Source of the DNA: Streptomyces sp. NBC_01198
GTDB lineage: Bacteria; Actinomycetota; Actinomycetes; Streptomycetales; Streptomycetaceae
Assembly (NCBI RefSeq): GCF_036010485.1
Contig: NZ_CP108568.1
Coordinates: 7,697,001 to 7,761,000 of the forward strand
DNA length: 64,000 nucleotides
Direction of reading: 5' to 3'
In this document: positions 26,066-34,389 of the stretch, in pieces
Numbering within the stretch: the stretch's first letter is position 1
Layout: each line of letters begins with the position of its first letter
Position numbers and translations under genes: made by a program
The notes under the pieces: generated by a model
Told to the model about the DNA's origin: nothing
Databases searched by the model: none
The model's input: only the letters and a program-made list of their open reading frames with translations

Positions 26066-26902
26066 GTGAGGCAGATCTACGTCATCGGCATCGGCGCGGG
26101 CGACCCCCGGCAGCTCACGCTCCAGGCGATCGACGCCCTGGGCCGCGCCGACGTCTTCTTCCTGCTGGACAAGGGCGAGGACAAGGCGGGCCTGGTACGG
26201 CTGCGCGAGGACATCCTCGAACGCCACGCGGCCGGCCCGCACCGGGTGGTCGTCGCCCGCGACCCCGACCGGGACCGTACGGCCGCCACCGGGGCGTACG
26301 CACCGGCGGTGGACGACTGGCGGCGCCGCCGCGCCGACATCTACCAGCGGCTGATCGCCGAGGAGCTGGCCGAGGACGGCTGCGGCGCGTTCCTGGTGTG
26401 GGGCGACCCCGCGCTCTACGACAGCACGCTGGCCGTCCTGGAGGACGTGCACGCCCGGGGCGGCGCCGACTTCGACTGGACGGTCGTGCCCGGCATCAGC
26501 AGCGTCGCGACGCTGGCCGCCCGGCACCGCACCGGGCTCAACCAGGTGGGCCGCCCGGTCCAGATCACCACCGGGCGGCGGCTCGCCGACGCCGGCGGAC
26601 TGCCGGACGGCGTGGACGACGTGGTGGTGATGCTCGACGCCCGCCAGGCCTTCGGCGCCCTCGCCGGCCAGGGCCTGCACATCTTCTGGGGCGCCTACCT
26701 CGGCACCCCCGACGAGATCCTGCTGGCCGGCCCGCTGGACGAGGCGATGGCCGACCGTATCCGGGCGGCGCGGACCGATGCCCGCGCCCGCAAGGGCTGG
26801 ATCATGGACACCTACCTGCTGCGCAGGACCGGGCCGGCAACCCCGGCCGCGCCGGACGCCGCGACCTCCCCGCCTCCCATGGCGGGCGGCGACCCGCCGT
26901 GA
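26066..26902 (+). CDS. cobF: Precorrin-6A synthase (deacetylating) CobF
   Basis: A 278-residue SAM-dependent tetrapyrrole methylase. In the aerobic B12 route CobF methylates precorrin-5 at C-1 with loss of the acetyl group, giving precorrin-6A. The glycine-rich IGIGAGDPRQLTLQA start, VWGDPALYDSTL and VVPGISSVATLAARH are the three methylase motifs. FWGAYLGTPDEILLAGPL and KGWIMDTYLLR are CobF-like endings. I chose the GTG at 26066, as it puts the conserved first strand at residue 4. The 49-bp gap before it is the largest within this operon except that after cbtB. Confidence 0.92.
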   Translation: MRQIYVIGIGAGDPRQLTLQAIDALGRADVFFLLDKGEDKAGLVRLREDILERHAAGPHRVVVARDPDRDRTAATGAYAPAVDDWRRRRADIYQRLIAEELAEDGCGAFLVWGDPALYDSTLAVLEDVHARGGADFDWTVVPGISSVATLAARHRTGLNQVGRPVQITTGRRLADAGGLPDGVDDVVVMLDARQAFGALAGQGLHIFWGAYLGTPDEILLAGPLDEAMADRIRAARTDARARKGWIMDTYLLRRTGPATPAAPDAATSPPPMAGGDPP

Positions 26903-27645
26903 CGCGGCGGGTGCTGGTCCTCGGCGGGACGGCCGAGGCCCGCGTCCTCGCGGGCCTGCTTGACGGCGACCCGGGGCTGGCCGTGACGACGTCGCTCGCC
27001 GGGCGCACCCCGCAGCCCGGGCCGCTCGCCGGGCAGGTCAGAACCGGCGGGTTCGGCGGCGCCGCGGGGCTCGCCGGGTGGCTGCGCGACCAGCGGGCCG
27101 ACGCCGTCGTCGACGCCACCCACCCCTTCGCCGCGGCGATCAGCGCCCACGCGGCGCAGGCGGCCCTGGCCACCGGCGTACCGCTGCTGGCGCTGCGGCG
27201 GCCGGGCTGGAGCGCGGGGGTGGGGGACCGCTGGCACTGGGCGGACAGCCTCGCCGAGGCCGCGGCCCTGCTTCCGGCGCTCGGACAGCGCCCGTTCCTC
27301 ACCACCGGCCGGCAGGACCTCGCGGCCTTCGCCGGACTCCCGCTGGACTTCCTGGCCCGCTCCGTCACCCCGCCGGACCCGCCGCTGCCCGCACGGCTCC
27401 GGGTCCTGCTCGACCGCGGCCCCTTCACCCTCGACGCCGAGCGCGCGCTGCTCCGCGAGCACCGTGTCGACGTCCTGGTCACCAAGGACAGCGGCGGCCA
27501 GGACACCGCCGCCAAGCTCACCGCGGCGCGCGAGGCCGCGCTGCCCGTCCTGATCGTCCGCCGCCCGCCCCCGGCCCCGGCCCCCGGCGTCTCCACTGTC
27601 ACCACCCCGGCCGCCGCCGTGCGGTGGCTGCGCGCGCTGCGCTGA
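26899..27645 (+). CDS. cobK: Precorrin-6A reductase CobK
   Basis: A 248-residue NADPH-dependent reductase that converts precorrin-6A to precorrin-6B, the step right after CobF. The nucleotide loop VLVLGGTAEARVLAG is at the N-terminus, and VVDATHPFAAAIS and VLVTKDSGGQDTAAKL are the diagnostic CobK motifs. The GTG start overlaps the cobF stop by 4 bp. The remaining cob genes are not in this window. A small hairpin 36 bp downstream probably ends the operon. Confidence 0.93.
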   Translation: MTRRVLVLGGTAEARVLAGLLDGDPGLAVTTSLAGRTPQPGPLAGQVRTGGFGGAAGLAGWLRDQRADAVVDATHPFAAAISAHAAQAALATGVPLLALRRPGWSAGVGDRWHWADSLAEAAALLPALGQRPFLTTGRQDLAAFAGLPLDFLARSVTPPDPPLPARLRVLLDRGPFTLDAERALLREHRVDVLVTKDSGGQDTAAKLTAAREAALPVLIVRRPPPAPAPGVSTVTTPAAAVRWLRALR

Positions 27646-27680
27646 CACGCCCGCCGCACGCCCAAGGGCCGTACGGAACG

Positions 27681-27694
27681 CCGCCTTTCGGCGG
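27681..27694 (+). terminator. Hairpin after cobK
   Basis: CCGCC-TTTC-GGCGG lies 36 bp after the cobK stop. It is a short stem with a stable loop and no T-run, as is common in streptomycete operons. It is followed immediately by a separate palindrome. Confidence 0.45.
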
Positions 27695-27696
27695 AA

Positions 27697-27720
27697 GGGG
27701 TCAACCGATCGGTTGACCCC
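27697..27720. promoter_or_regulatory. 24-bp perfect palindrome upstream of the ABC exporter operon
   Basis: The half-site GGGGTCAACCGA is followed directly by its exact complement, with no spacer. The core TCAACCGATCGGTTGA resembles TetR-type operators. It lies 123 bp before the ABC ATPase start. It may be an operator for the exporter operon or part of the cobK terminator. The absence of a loop and its symmetric AT-rich core favour a protein-binding site. Confidence 0.5.
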
Positions 27721-27843
27721 GGTATCCACCGGCCCGCCGCCGCACCGCACCCCGGTGGTCGATCCGCGCGCCGGCCCGCACGCGGGATTCTCGGTCCATG
27801 GCGGCGGGGCGCCGCCACGAGGACACCGGAAAGGGCCACGGCT

Positions 27844-28776
27844 ATGGCGGTCATCGAGGTCGAGCACCTGCACAAGAGCTACGGCGACGAAGTGGCGGTG
27901 CACGACGTGTCGTTCACGGTCGGCGACGGCGAGATCTTCGGCATCCTCGGCCCGAACGGCGCGGGGAAGACCACCACGGTGGAGTGCCTGGCCGGGCTGC
28001 GGCCGGCCGACGGCGGCCGGGTGCGGGTCCTCGGCCTCGATCCGCGCGCCGACCGCGCCGCGCTGCGCCGCCGGATGGGCGTCCAACTGCAGGAGAGCGG
28101 GCTGCCGGACAAGCTGCGGGTGCGCGAGGCGCTCGACCTCTTCGCGTCCTTCCACCCCGCCCCCGCCGACGTCCCCGCACTGCTCGACAGGCTCGGCCTG
28201 GCCGACAGGGCCCGCGCCCGGCACAAGAGCCTGTCCGGCGGCCAGAAGCAGCGCCTGGCCATCGCGCTGGCCATGGTCGGCCGCCCCCGGGTGGTGGTCC
28301 TCGACGAGCTCACCACCGGCCTCGACCCGCACGCCCGGCGCGCCACCTGGGAGCTGGTGGAGCAGATCCGCGACGAGGGCGTCACCGTCGTGCTGGTCAC
28401 CCACTTCATGGAGGAGGCCGAGCGGCTGTGCGACCGGGTCGCGCTGATCGACTCCGGACGGCTCGTCGCCGTCGACACCCCAGCGGCCCTGGTCGGGCGG
28501 GCCGGGCAGGAGCAGCGGATGCGCTTTCGCCCCTCAGGCCCGCTGGACGAGGGCGGGCTGCGGGCGCTGCCCGAGGTCAGCACGCTGACCTGGCACGGCC
28601 CGCAGATCGAGCTCACCGGCACCGGCAACCTGGTCGGCGCCGTCACCTCGCTGCTGGCCAGGCGTCAGGTCATCGCCGCCGACCTGCGGGTCGACCAGGC
28701 CACCCTGGACGACGCCTTCATCGCCCTGACCGGCCGGCCGCACCCGCCGGCCGAAGGTCCCGCCCACGCCCGCTGA
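27844..28776 (+). CDS. ABC transporter ATP-binding protein (drug/lipid exporter type)
   Basis: A 310-residue ATPase subunit of an ABC-2 exporter. Walker A is GPNGAGKTTTVE (about residue 39), the Q-loop region follows, the signature is LSGGQKQRLAIAL, Walker B is VVVLDELTTGLD and the H-loop is VTHFMEEAERL. The ~80 C-terminal residues are the accessory domain seen in DrrA-like proteins. The start is an ATG after GGAAAGGGCC. It is the first of four genes (ATPase, permease, histidine kinase, response regulator), a common arrangement in which the two-component system controls the exporter. Confidence 0.93.
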   Translation: MAVIEVEHLHKSYGDEVAVHDVSFTVGDGEIFGILGPNGAGKTTTVECLAGLRPADGGRVRVLGLDPRADRAALRRRMGVQLQESGLPDKLRVREALDLFASFHPAPADVPALLDRLGLADRARARHKSLSGGQKQRLAIALAMVGRPRVVVLDELTTGLDPHARRATWELVEQIRDEGVTVVLVTHFMEEAERLCDRVALIDSGRLVAVDTPAALVGRAGQEQRMRFRPSGPLDEGGLRALPEVSTLTWHGPQIELTGTGNLVGAVTSLLARRQVIAADLRVDQATLDDAFIALTGRPHPPAEGPAHAR

Positions 28777-28817
28777 CCGGCCGCCCACCCACCACCCGAC
28801 TCCGTAGAGGAGATGCC

Positions 28818-29579
28818 ATGACCACCTTCGTCACACCCCCCGCCCGGATGACCGCCCACGGCTTCCGCACCCTGACCGCCACCCAGGCCAGGCTGCTGCT
28901 GCGCGCACCGGCCGCCCTGATCTGGCTCGCCTTCCCGCCGGTGCTGCTGATCGCCTTCGGCAGCATCCCGGGTTTCCGGAACACCGCCGACGGGCTCGGC
29001 GGCAGAAGCGTCCTCGACGTCTACGTGCCCACCATCGCCGCCATGGTGCCGCTGTTCCTGGCCTGCACGGCGCTGCCCATGACCATGGCGGACCACCGGG
29101 AGAAGGGCTTCCTGCGGCGGCTGTCGGTCAGCCCGGTCCCCGCCGCCGGAATGCTCGCCGCGCTGCTGGCCGTCATCGCCGTCCTCACCGCGGCCGGGGT
29201 CGGCGCGGTCACCGCCGTCGGCAGCCTGGCCTACCACGTCAAGGCGCCGGCGAACCCCGGCGCGGTCGTCGCCTCCTTCCTGCTCGGCAGCACCGCCGTG
29301 CTGGCCCTCGGCCTGGTCGTCTCGGCGCTCGCCCGCACCTCGGCCGCCGCCAGCGGCATGGGCGTGCCGCTGATGGTGCTGAACTTCTTCTTCAGCGGCC
29401 TGTACGTGCCGCTTGCCGAACTGCCGCACGTCCTGCAACAGGTCAGCCTGTACGTCCCCTTCGGCGCCGTGATGGCTGCCTGGGACGGCCGGGGCGCCCT
29501 GTGGCAGCACCTGGCGGTGCTCGCCGCGTACACCGTCCTCGGCGGTCTGCTGGCCGCCCGGCTGTTCCGTTGGGAATGA
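28818..29579 (+). CDS. ABC-2 type transporter permease
   Basis: A 253-residue permease with six predicted transmembrane helices. Features include RLLLRAPAALIWLAFPPVLL in helix I, the coupling segment MADHREKGFLRRLSVSPVPA, and the conserved FFFSGLYVPLAELPHVLQQV loop before the last helices. The ATG follows a GAGGAG site and lies 41 bp after the ATPase gene. Together they would form an export pump dimer, substrate unknown. Confidence 0.92.
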   Translation: MTTFVTPPARMTAHGFRTLTATQARLLLRAPAALIWLAFPPVLLIAFGSIPGFRNTADGLGGRSVLDVYVPTIAAMVPLFLACTALPMTMADHREKGFLRRLSVSPVPAAGMLAALLAVIAVLTAAGVGAVTAVGSLAYHVKAPANPGAVVASFLLGSTAVLALGLVVSALARTSAAASGMGVPLMVLNFFFSGLYVPLAELPHVLQQVSLYVPFGAVMAAWDGRGALWQHLAVLAAYTVLGGLLAARLFRWE

Positions 29580-29586
29580 TGGGCGG

Positions 29587-30954
29587 GTGAAAGTGGGAGA
29601 CGGCGACGCGCCCGATGACCGGTTCCAGCAACTCCAGCACTACCTGCCCTACATCGGGCTGGCGGTCTCCCTGGTGCTGGCGCTCACGCTCGGACCCCGC
29701 ACGGCGGCCTTCGGGGCGACGGCGTGCGGGCTGTCCGCGGCGGCCGCGCTGTGGCTGCGCTTCGTGGACCTGCCCTACCCCGCCCCGGTGCGGCAGCGCG
29801 GCCGGGCGATCGTGTTCGTCGCCGGCCTGCTGGTCCTGATCGCCGCGCTGATCGTCCTCAGCCCGTTCTTCGGCTTCTTCGGTTTCACCGGCTACCTCCA
29901 GGTGGCGCTGCTGCCGCGGGTGCTGTGGGCGCCGGCCATCACGGTCAACGCCGCGCTGATGGCCACCACCCAGGTCGGCGGCGTCGGCAATCTGCACGGC
30001 GGCACCATCGGGGTCTACGCGGGCCTGATGGTGGTGAACGTGGTCTTCGCCGGGGTCATCACCTTCCAGGGCATCGAGGAGGACCAGCGCAGCAGGCGGC
30101 GCGCCGAGATGATCGACGAGCTCGCCGAGGCCAACCGGCGGCTGCGCGAGACGATGCAGGAGAACGCCGGACTGCACGCCCAGCTGGTCACCCAGGCCCG
30201 CGAGGCCGGGATCCTCGACGAGCGGCAGCGGATGGCCGGCGAGATCCACGACACCATCGCCCAGGGCCTGACCGGCATCGTCACCCAACTGGAGGCCGCC
30301 GAGCGCTTCGACGCCGACCCCGCCCGCCGCGCCAGGCACCGCGAACTGGCCAGGGCGCTGGCCAGGGACAGCCTGGCCGAGGCCCGCCGCTCGGTGCAGG
30401 CGCTGCGTCCGGGGCCGCTGGACGAGGCGCCGCACCTGCCGGGCGCCCTGGACGACCTGGCACGGCGCTGGTCGCAGACCTCGGGCGTAAAGGTCAGGGT
30501 CGAGGTCACCGGCAACCCCGTGCCGCTGCCGCCGCCGGTGGAGGTGGTGCTCTTCCGCACCGCGCAGGAGGGCCTGGCCAACATCGCCAAGCACGCGGCC
30601 GCCTCCCGCGCCGGGCTGACGCTCTCCTACACCCACGAGGTGGTGATGCTCGACGTGCTGGACGACGGCGCCGGCTTCGAGGCCGCCCCCGGCCGGGACA
30701 GCTACGGCCTCACCGCCATGCGGCAGCGGCTGCGCCAGGTCGGCGGGAGGCTGGAGATCGAGAGCGGCCCGGGCGAGGGCACCGCACTGAGCGCCAGCGT
30801 CCCCGCGGTCACAGCGGCGACCGCCGCCTGCGGACCGGCGCCGGCCCCGCGGGGACCCGCGGGAGCGGCCGTGGACCCGGCCGCCGCGGGCGGCGCGGGA
30901 ACGGCGGCCCCGACCGGCTTCCCGGCCCGAGCCGCAGGGGACAATGGCGCGTGA
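29587..30954 (+). CDS. NarL-type sensor histidine kinase (HisKA_3)
   Basis: A 455-residue membrane kinase. Four to five transmembrane helices occupy residues 20-160, then a coiled-coil (MIDELAEANRRLRETMQE), the HisKA_3 H-box ERQRMAGEIHDTIAQGL with phospho-acceptor His221, and a GHKL ATPase domain (EGLANIAKHAA, DVLDDGAGFE, YGLTAMRQRL). The last ~45 residues are Pro/Ala-rich and probably disordered. A GTG start lies 7 bp after the permease stop. The stop overlaps the response regulator GTG by 4 bp. It probably senses a compound handled by the adjacent exporter. Confidence 0.94.
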   Translation: MKVGDGDAPDDRFQQLQHYLPYIGLAVSLVLALTLGPRTAAFGATACGLSAAAALWLRFVDLPYPAPVRQRGRAIVFVAGLLVLIAALIVLSPFFGFFGFTGYLQVALLPRVLWAPAITVNAALMATTQVGGVGNLHGGTIGVYAGLMVVNVVFAGVITFQGIEEDQRSRRRAEMIDELAEANRRLRETMQENAGLHAQLVTQAREAGILDERQRMAGEIHDTIAQGLTGIVTQLEAAERFDADPARRARHRELARALARDSLAEARRSVQALRPGPLDEAPHLPGALDDLARRWSQTSGVKVRVEVTGNPVPLPPPVEVVLFRTAQEGLANIAKHAAASRAGLTLSYTHEVVMLDVLDDGAGFEAAPGRDSYGLTAMRQRLRQVGGRLEIESGPGEGTALSASVPAVTAATAACGPAPAPRGPAGAAVDPAAAGGAGTAAPTGFPARAAGDNGA

Positions 30955-31586
30955 CCATTCGCCTGCTCATCGTCGATGACCACCCCGTCGTCCGCGACGG
31001 CCTGCGCGGCGTCTTCGACGGCGACCCGGGCTTCACCGTCGCCGGGGAGGCCGCCGACGGCGCCGAGGGCGTCGACCGGGCCGTGGCGCTGGCGGTGGAC
31101 GTCGTGCTGATGGACCTGCGGATGCCGCGGATGGGCGGCGTCGAGGCGATCCGGCTGCTGGCCGGGCGGGCGCCCGCGATCCGCGTGCTGGTCCTGACCA
31201 CCTACGACACCGACGCCGACGTGCTGCCCGCGATCGAGGCGGGTGCGACCGGCTATCTGCTCAAGGACGCGCCCCGCGAGGAACTGGTCCGCGCGGTGCA
31301 CGCCGCCCACCGCGGCGAGGCCGTCCTGGCCCCGACCGTGGCCAGCAGGATCCTCGGGCACGTCCGCACCCCGGCCCCCGCCGCGCCCGAGACGACCCCC
31401 ACCGACCGCGAGCTGGAGGTCCTCCGCCTGGTCGCCGCGGGCACCACCAACAAGGAGGCGGCCCGCCGGCTGTTCATCAGCGAGGCGACCGTCAAGACCC
31501 ACCTGCTGCACCTGTACGCCAAGCTCGGCGTACGCGACCGCGCCGCCGCGGTGGCCGCCGCGTACAAGGCGGGCCTGCTGGGCTGA
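30951..31586 (+). CDS. LuxR/NarL-family response regulator
   Basis: A 211-residue two-domain regulator. The receiver has acidic residues in IVDDHPVVRDGL, phospho-acceptor Asp55 in LMDLRMP, Thr in VLTTYD and Lys in LLKDAP. The C-terminal LuxR helix-turn-helix (TDRELEVLRLVAAGTTNKEA, then ISEATVKTHLLHLYAKL) binds DNA. It is translationally coupled to the kinase upstream and is its evident partner. It likely controls the exporter operon. Confidence 0.95.
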   Translation: MTIRLLIVDDHPVVRDGLRGVFDGDPGFTVAGEAADGAEGVDRAVALAVDVVLMDLRMPRMGGVEAIRLLAGRAPAIRVLVLTTYDTDADVLPAIEAGATGYLLKDAPREELVRAVHAAHRGEAVLAPTVASRILGHVRTPAPAAPETTPTDRELEVLRLVAAGTTNKEAARRLFISEATVKTHLLHLYAKLGVRDRAAAVAAAYKAGLLG

Positions 31587-31685
31587 CGGCCGCCCCGCCG
31601 GGCCCGCGGATCCCCTGACAGGCGCCCGCGCCGTACCCGGGGGATGATGAGGGGGACCGGCAGCAGCCCAGGCCGGGAGGCAGTC

Positions 31686-31916
31686 ATGGACTATCCCGAA
31701 ACATACGAGCTGGTGTTCCACGCGGCCGCCGTCGAGGACGACGCGGTACTGGTGCACCGCACCGACCAGGCAGGCGCCGGCGGCTACCCCATCTACCAGG
31801 ACGAGACCGGCATCGTCCGCGCCGAGATCAGCGCGGACGGCGAGGTCCGCATGGTCGCCAGCGGCGGCCACCAGTCACCGGACACCCCGCTGTCCGTGCG
31901 CTGCGTCCCGCGCTGA
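31686..31916 (+). CDS. DUF6296 family small protein
   Basis: A 76-residue soluble protein starting MDYPETYELVF, with the conserved GGYPIYQDETGIVRAEISA and MVASGGHQ blocks of the streptomycete family DUF6296. The ATG has a GGGAGG site. No catalytic motif is seen and the role is unknown. It lies alone between the response regulator and the convergent NhaA-DsbA gene, from which it is separated only by a terminator hairpin. Confidence 0.8.
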   Translation: MDYPETYELVFHAAAVEDDAVLVHRTDQAGAGGYPIYQDETGIVRAEISADGEVRMVASGGHQSPDTPLSVRCVPR

Positions 31917-31927
31917 GACCCGGACGC

Positions 31928-31963
31928 GGCGGACCCCGGCATCACCGGGTGCCGGGGTCCGCC
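31928..31963. terminator. Bidirectional terminator overlapping the NhaA-DsbA stop codon
   Basis: Perfect 14-bp arms GGCGGACCCCGGCA / TGCCGGGGTCCGCC enclose an 8-base loop. The loop contains the TCA that is the stop codon of the leftward gene, so the right arm is coding sequence of that gene and the left arm is its 3' flank. It also serves the rightward DUF6296 gene ending at 31916. Confidence 0.8.
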
Positions 31964-33849
31964 CCGTCGATCAGCACCGCGCGGTCGCGTGCGGCGATCA
32001 CCGCCGCCGACAAACTCTGGATGTCGTACGCCCCGTGGTGCCGCCGCCCGTTGATGAAGAAGGTCGGCGTGCCGGACACCCCGCTCAGATCCGCCGACTC
32101 CACGTCGCGCTCCACCCTGGGCGCGCCCTTGCGGCCACGCAGCGCCTCGTGGAAGGCGCCCACGTCGAGCGAGAGGTCCTTCGCGTACGCCAGCAGATCC
32201 TTGACCTGCAGTTTGTCCTGGTGCTCGAAGAGCCGGTCGTGCATCTCCCAGAAGGCCCCCTGGAGTCCGGCGACCTCGGAGGCCTCCGCGGCGAGCTGGG
32301 CGTGCGGGTGCACGTCGGTCAGCGGCAGGTGCCGCCACACGTAGCGGACGTCGCCGAAGTCGGAGAGCAGCTCGCGCACCACGTCTTCCGCCTGGCCGCA
32401 GTAGGGGCACTCGAAGTCGCCGTACTCCACCACCGTCACCGGCGCGTTCATCGGCCCCCGCAAGTGGTCGTGCTCGGGGTCCACCGGCTCGGCGAGGTCG
32501 ACGACCGCCTCGGCGGTGCCCAGCAGCGCCCGCGCCCTGAGCTCCTTCGGCAGCCGGGAGGTGATCAGCGCCACCAGGGAGGTGGAGACCATCGCCCAGA
32601 CCACCGCGGTGAGCACACCGATCTTCGCCATGTCCAGCTCGCGCCCGTGGAAGGCCAGCGTCGCGATCAGCAGCGAGACCGTGAAGCCGATCCCGGCGAT
32701 GGTGCCGCCGCCGGTCACCGCCCCCCAGCCCACCGGCGGCCGCATCCGGCCGCCGCTGAGCCGGGTGGCGAGCACCGAGGCCGTGACGATCCCGATCGGC
32801 TTGCCGAGCGCGTAGGCGAGCAGGATGCCCAGCGTGATCCGCGAGGTGAAGGCGCTGGCGAGCAGCGACCCGTTGATCTGGATGCCGGCGTTGGCCAGCG
32901 CGAACAGCGGCACGATCACGTAGCTGCTCCACGGGTGGAACAGCCGCTGCAGGCGGTCGTTGGGCGACAGCGCCGAGGCGATGCCCTGCCTCGCCTCCCG
33001 CTCCAGTTCCGGGGTCGGCTGCTCGCGGAAGGACCGGAAGAGCCCGCTGGCCCGCTCCAGCGCGTCCCGCGACGCCGGGTAGGCGTACGACAGCAGGCCC
33101 ATGATCAGGCCCACCACCACCGGATCCACCCCGGACTTCAGGAACGCCACCCAGGCGACGATCCCCACCAGGGCGTAGAGCGGCCCGCGCCGCGTCCCGG
33201 TCCAGCGCAGCACCCCCACCAGCAGCAGCACCCCGACGCCGATCAGCAGCGGCGTCCACCTCAGGTCCTCGCTGTAGGCGACCGCGATCACCACGAGCGC
33301 CACGAAGTCGTCGACCACCGCCACGGTGAGGATGAAGGTGTGCAGCCGCCGCGGGAAGCGCGACCCGAGCAGCGCCAGCATGCCCAGCGCGAAGGCGGTG
33401 TCGGTCGACATCGCGGCGCCCCAGCCGTGCCCGGAGGAGCGGCCCGAGTTCAGCGCCAGGTAGATCGCCACCGGGACCACCATCCCGCTGATCCCGGCCA
33501 GCAGCGGCAGCGGGATCCGCCGCCGGTCACGCAGCTCGCCCAGGTCGAACTCACGGCGTGCCTCAAGCCCCACGACCAGGAAGAACAGCGTCATCAGTCC
33601 GCTGTTCACCCACTCCCGCAGGTCCATGTTGATCCCGTGCGACCCGAGCCGCACCGACAGATGGGTGGTGTCCCAGACCATGACGTAGCTGCCCGGCCCG
33701 ATGTTCACCCACGCCAGCGCGGCCAGCGTCGCGGCCAGCAGCACGGCCGCACTGCCGGTCTCGGTCCGGATGTACGCCCACGGCGACGAGACCCCGGAAC
33801 TGTCCCGCTCGGTCTGACCCGTCAAGGGCGTACTGAAGCCCCGGAACAT
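31942..33849 (-). CDS. nhaA: Na+/H+ antiporter NhaA fused to a DsbA-like thioredoxin domain
   Basis: A 635-residue two-domain protein. Residues ~25-410 are NhaA with about 11-12 helices. These contain the antiport signature AMSTDTAFALGMLALLG and VAVVDDFVALVVIA with the paired Asp residues that carry ions, and later FALANAGIQI and GKPIGIV. Residues ~440-635 are a DsbA/thioredoxin-fold domain (VTVVEYGDFECPYCGQAEDV) with redox pair Cys481/Cys484 and the cis-Pro block SGVSGTPTFFING. Such fusions occur in actinobacteria; the redox role is unproven. The ATG has a GGGAGG site. Confidence 0.93.
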   Translation of the reverse strand: MFRGFSTPLTGQTERDSSGVSSPWAYIRTETGSAAVLLAATLAALAWVNIGPGSYVMVWDTTHLSVRLGSHGINMDLREWVNSGLMTLFFLVVGLEARREFDLGELRDRRRIPLPLLAGISGMVVPVAIYLALNSGRSSGHGWGAAMSTDTAFALGMLALLGSRFPRRLHTFILTVAVVDDFVALVVIAVAYSEDLRWTPLLIGVGVLLLVGVLRWTGTRRGPLYALVGIVAWVAFLKSGVDPVVVGLIMGLLSYAYPASRDALERASGLFRSFREQPTPELEREARQGIASALSPNDRLQRLFHPWSSYVIVPLFALANAGIQINGSLLASAFTSRITLGILLAYALGKPIGIVTASVLATRLSGGRMRPPVGWGAVTGGGTIAGIGFTVSLLIATLAFHGRELDMAKIGVLTAVVWAMVSTSLVALITSRLPKELRARALLGTAEAVVDLAEPVDPEHDHLRGPMNAPVTVVEYGDFECPYCGQAEDVVRELLSDFGDVRYVWRHLPLTDVHPHAQLAAEASEVAGLQGAFWEMHDRLFEHQDKLQVKDLLAYAKDLSLDVGAFHEALRGRKGAPRVERDVESADLSGVSGTPTFFINGRRHHGAYDIQSLSAAVIAARDRAVLIDGADPGTR

Positions 33850-34125
33850 CCAACCTCCCGTACTCGGTGTATGAGCGCCACCCTGGCACGAGCCGACCCC
33901 GTGCGGCGCGTCGAACCGGTTCGTGGACACGTTCACTTCCGCCCGGTGCGCGCCGCTGTCGCCCGGACGGCCACCTCCCGGCCGCCGCCGGAGCACCGGA
34001 CGGGCCCCCGGCTGAACAGCGGGGGAACGCCGTACGTACCAGGTGTGACGCCGGGCATCCGCCGGACGCCCGCTGGTGGGAGGATGGTCACGGCCGGACA
34101 TTGGACGACGACAGGGGGGCGGCCG

Positions 34126-34362
34126 GTGGTGGCGCGGGACGATGCCGTGATCGGCCGCACCGGGGAGCTGCTGATCGGTACCCGAGGCACGCTGGGGCCC
34201 GGCGAGGTCCTGGTGCGGGTCAGGGGCGGCACCGAGGCCTTCCTCGCCTGGTCCGACGATCCGCTGCCGAAGGGCACCACGGTGCTCGTGGTGGATTCCC
34301 GCGGCACACGCCAGGTCGACGTGATCGAGTGGGCCGACCCGCTGGACGCCCCGGCCGGCTGA
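34126..34362 (+). CDS. NfeD-like OB-fold small protein preceding flotillin
   Basis: A 78-residue protein resembling the soluble beta-barrel domain of NfeD proteins: GRTGELLIGTRGTLGPGEVL, then VRVRGGTEAFLAWS, then TTVLVVDSRGTRQVDVIEW. Unlike classical NfeD it has no protease or membrane part. I chose the GTG at 34126, behind a GGGGGGCGG stretch; an ATG at 34084 in the same frame would add 14 poorly conserved residues. It lies 27 bp before the SPFH gene, the typical NfeD/flotillin pairing, so it likely acts with it at the membrane. Confidence 0.75.
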   Translation: MVARDDAVIGRTGELLIGTRGTLGPGEVLVRVRGGTEAFLAWSDDPLPKGTTVLVVDSRGTRQVDVIEWADPLDAPAG

Positions 34363-34389
34363 GCCGCGCAGACGAAGGAGAAGTCAAGG

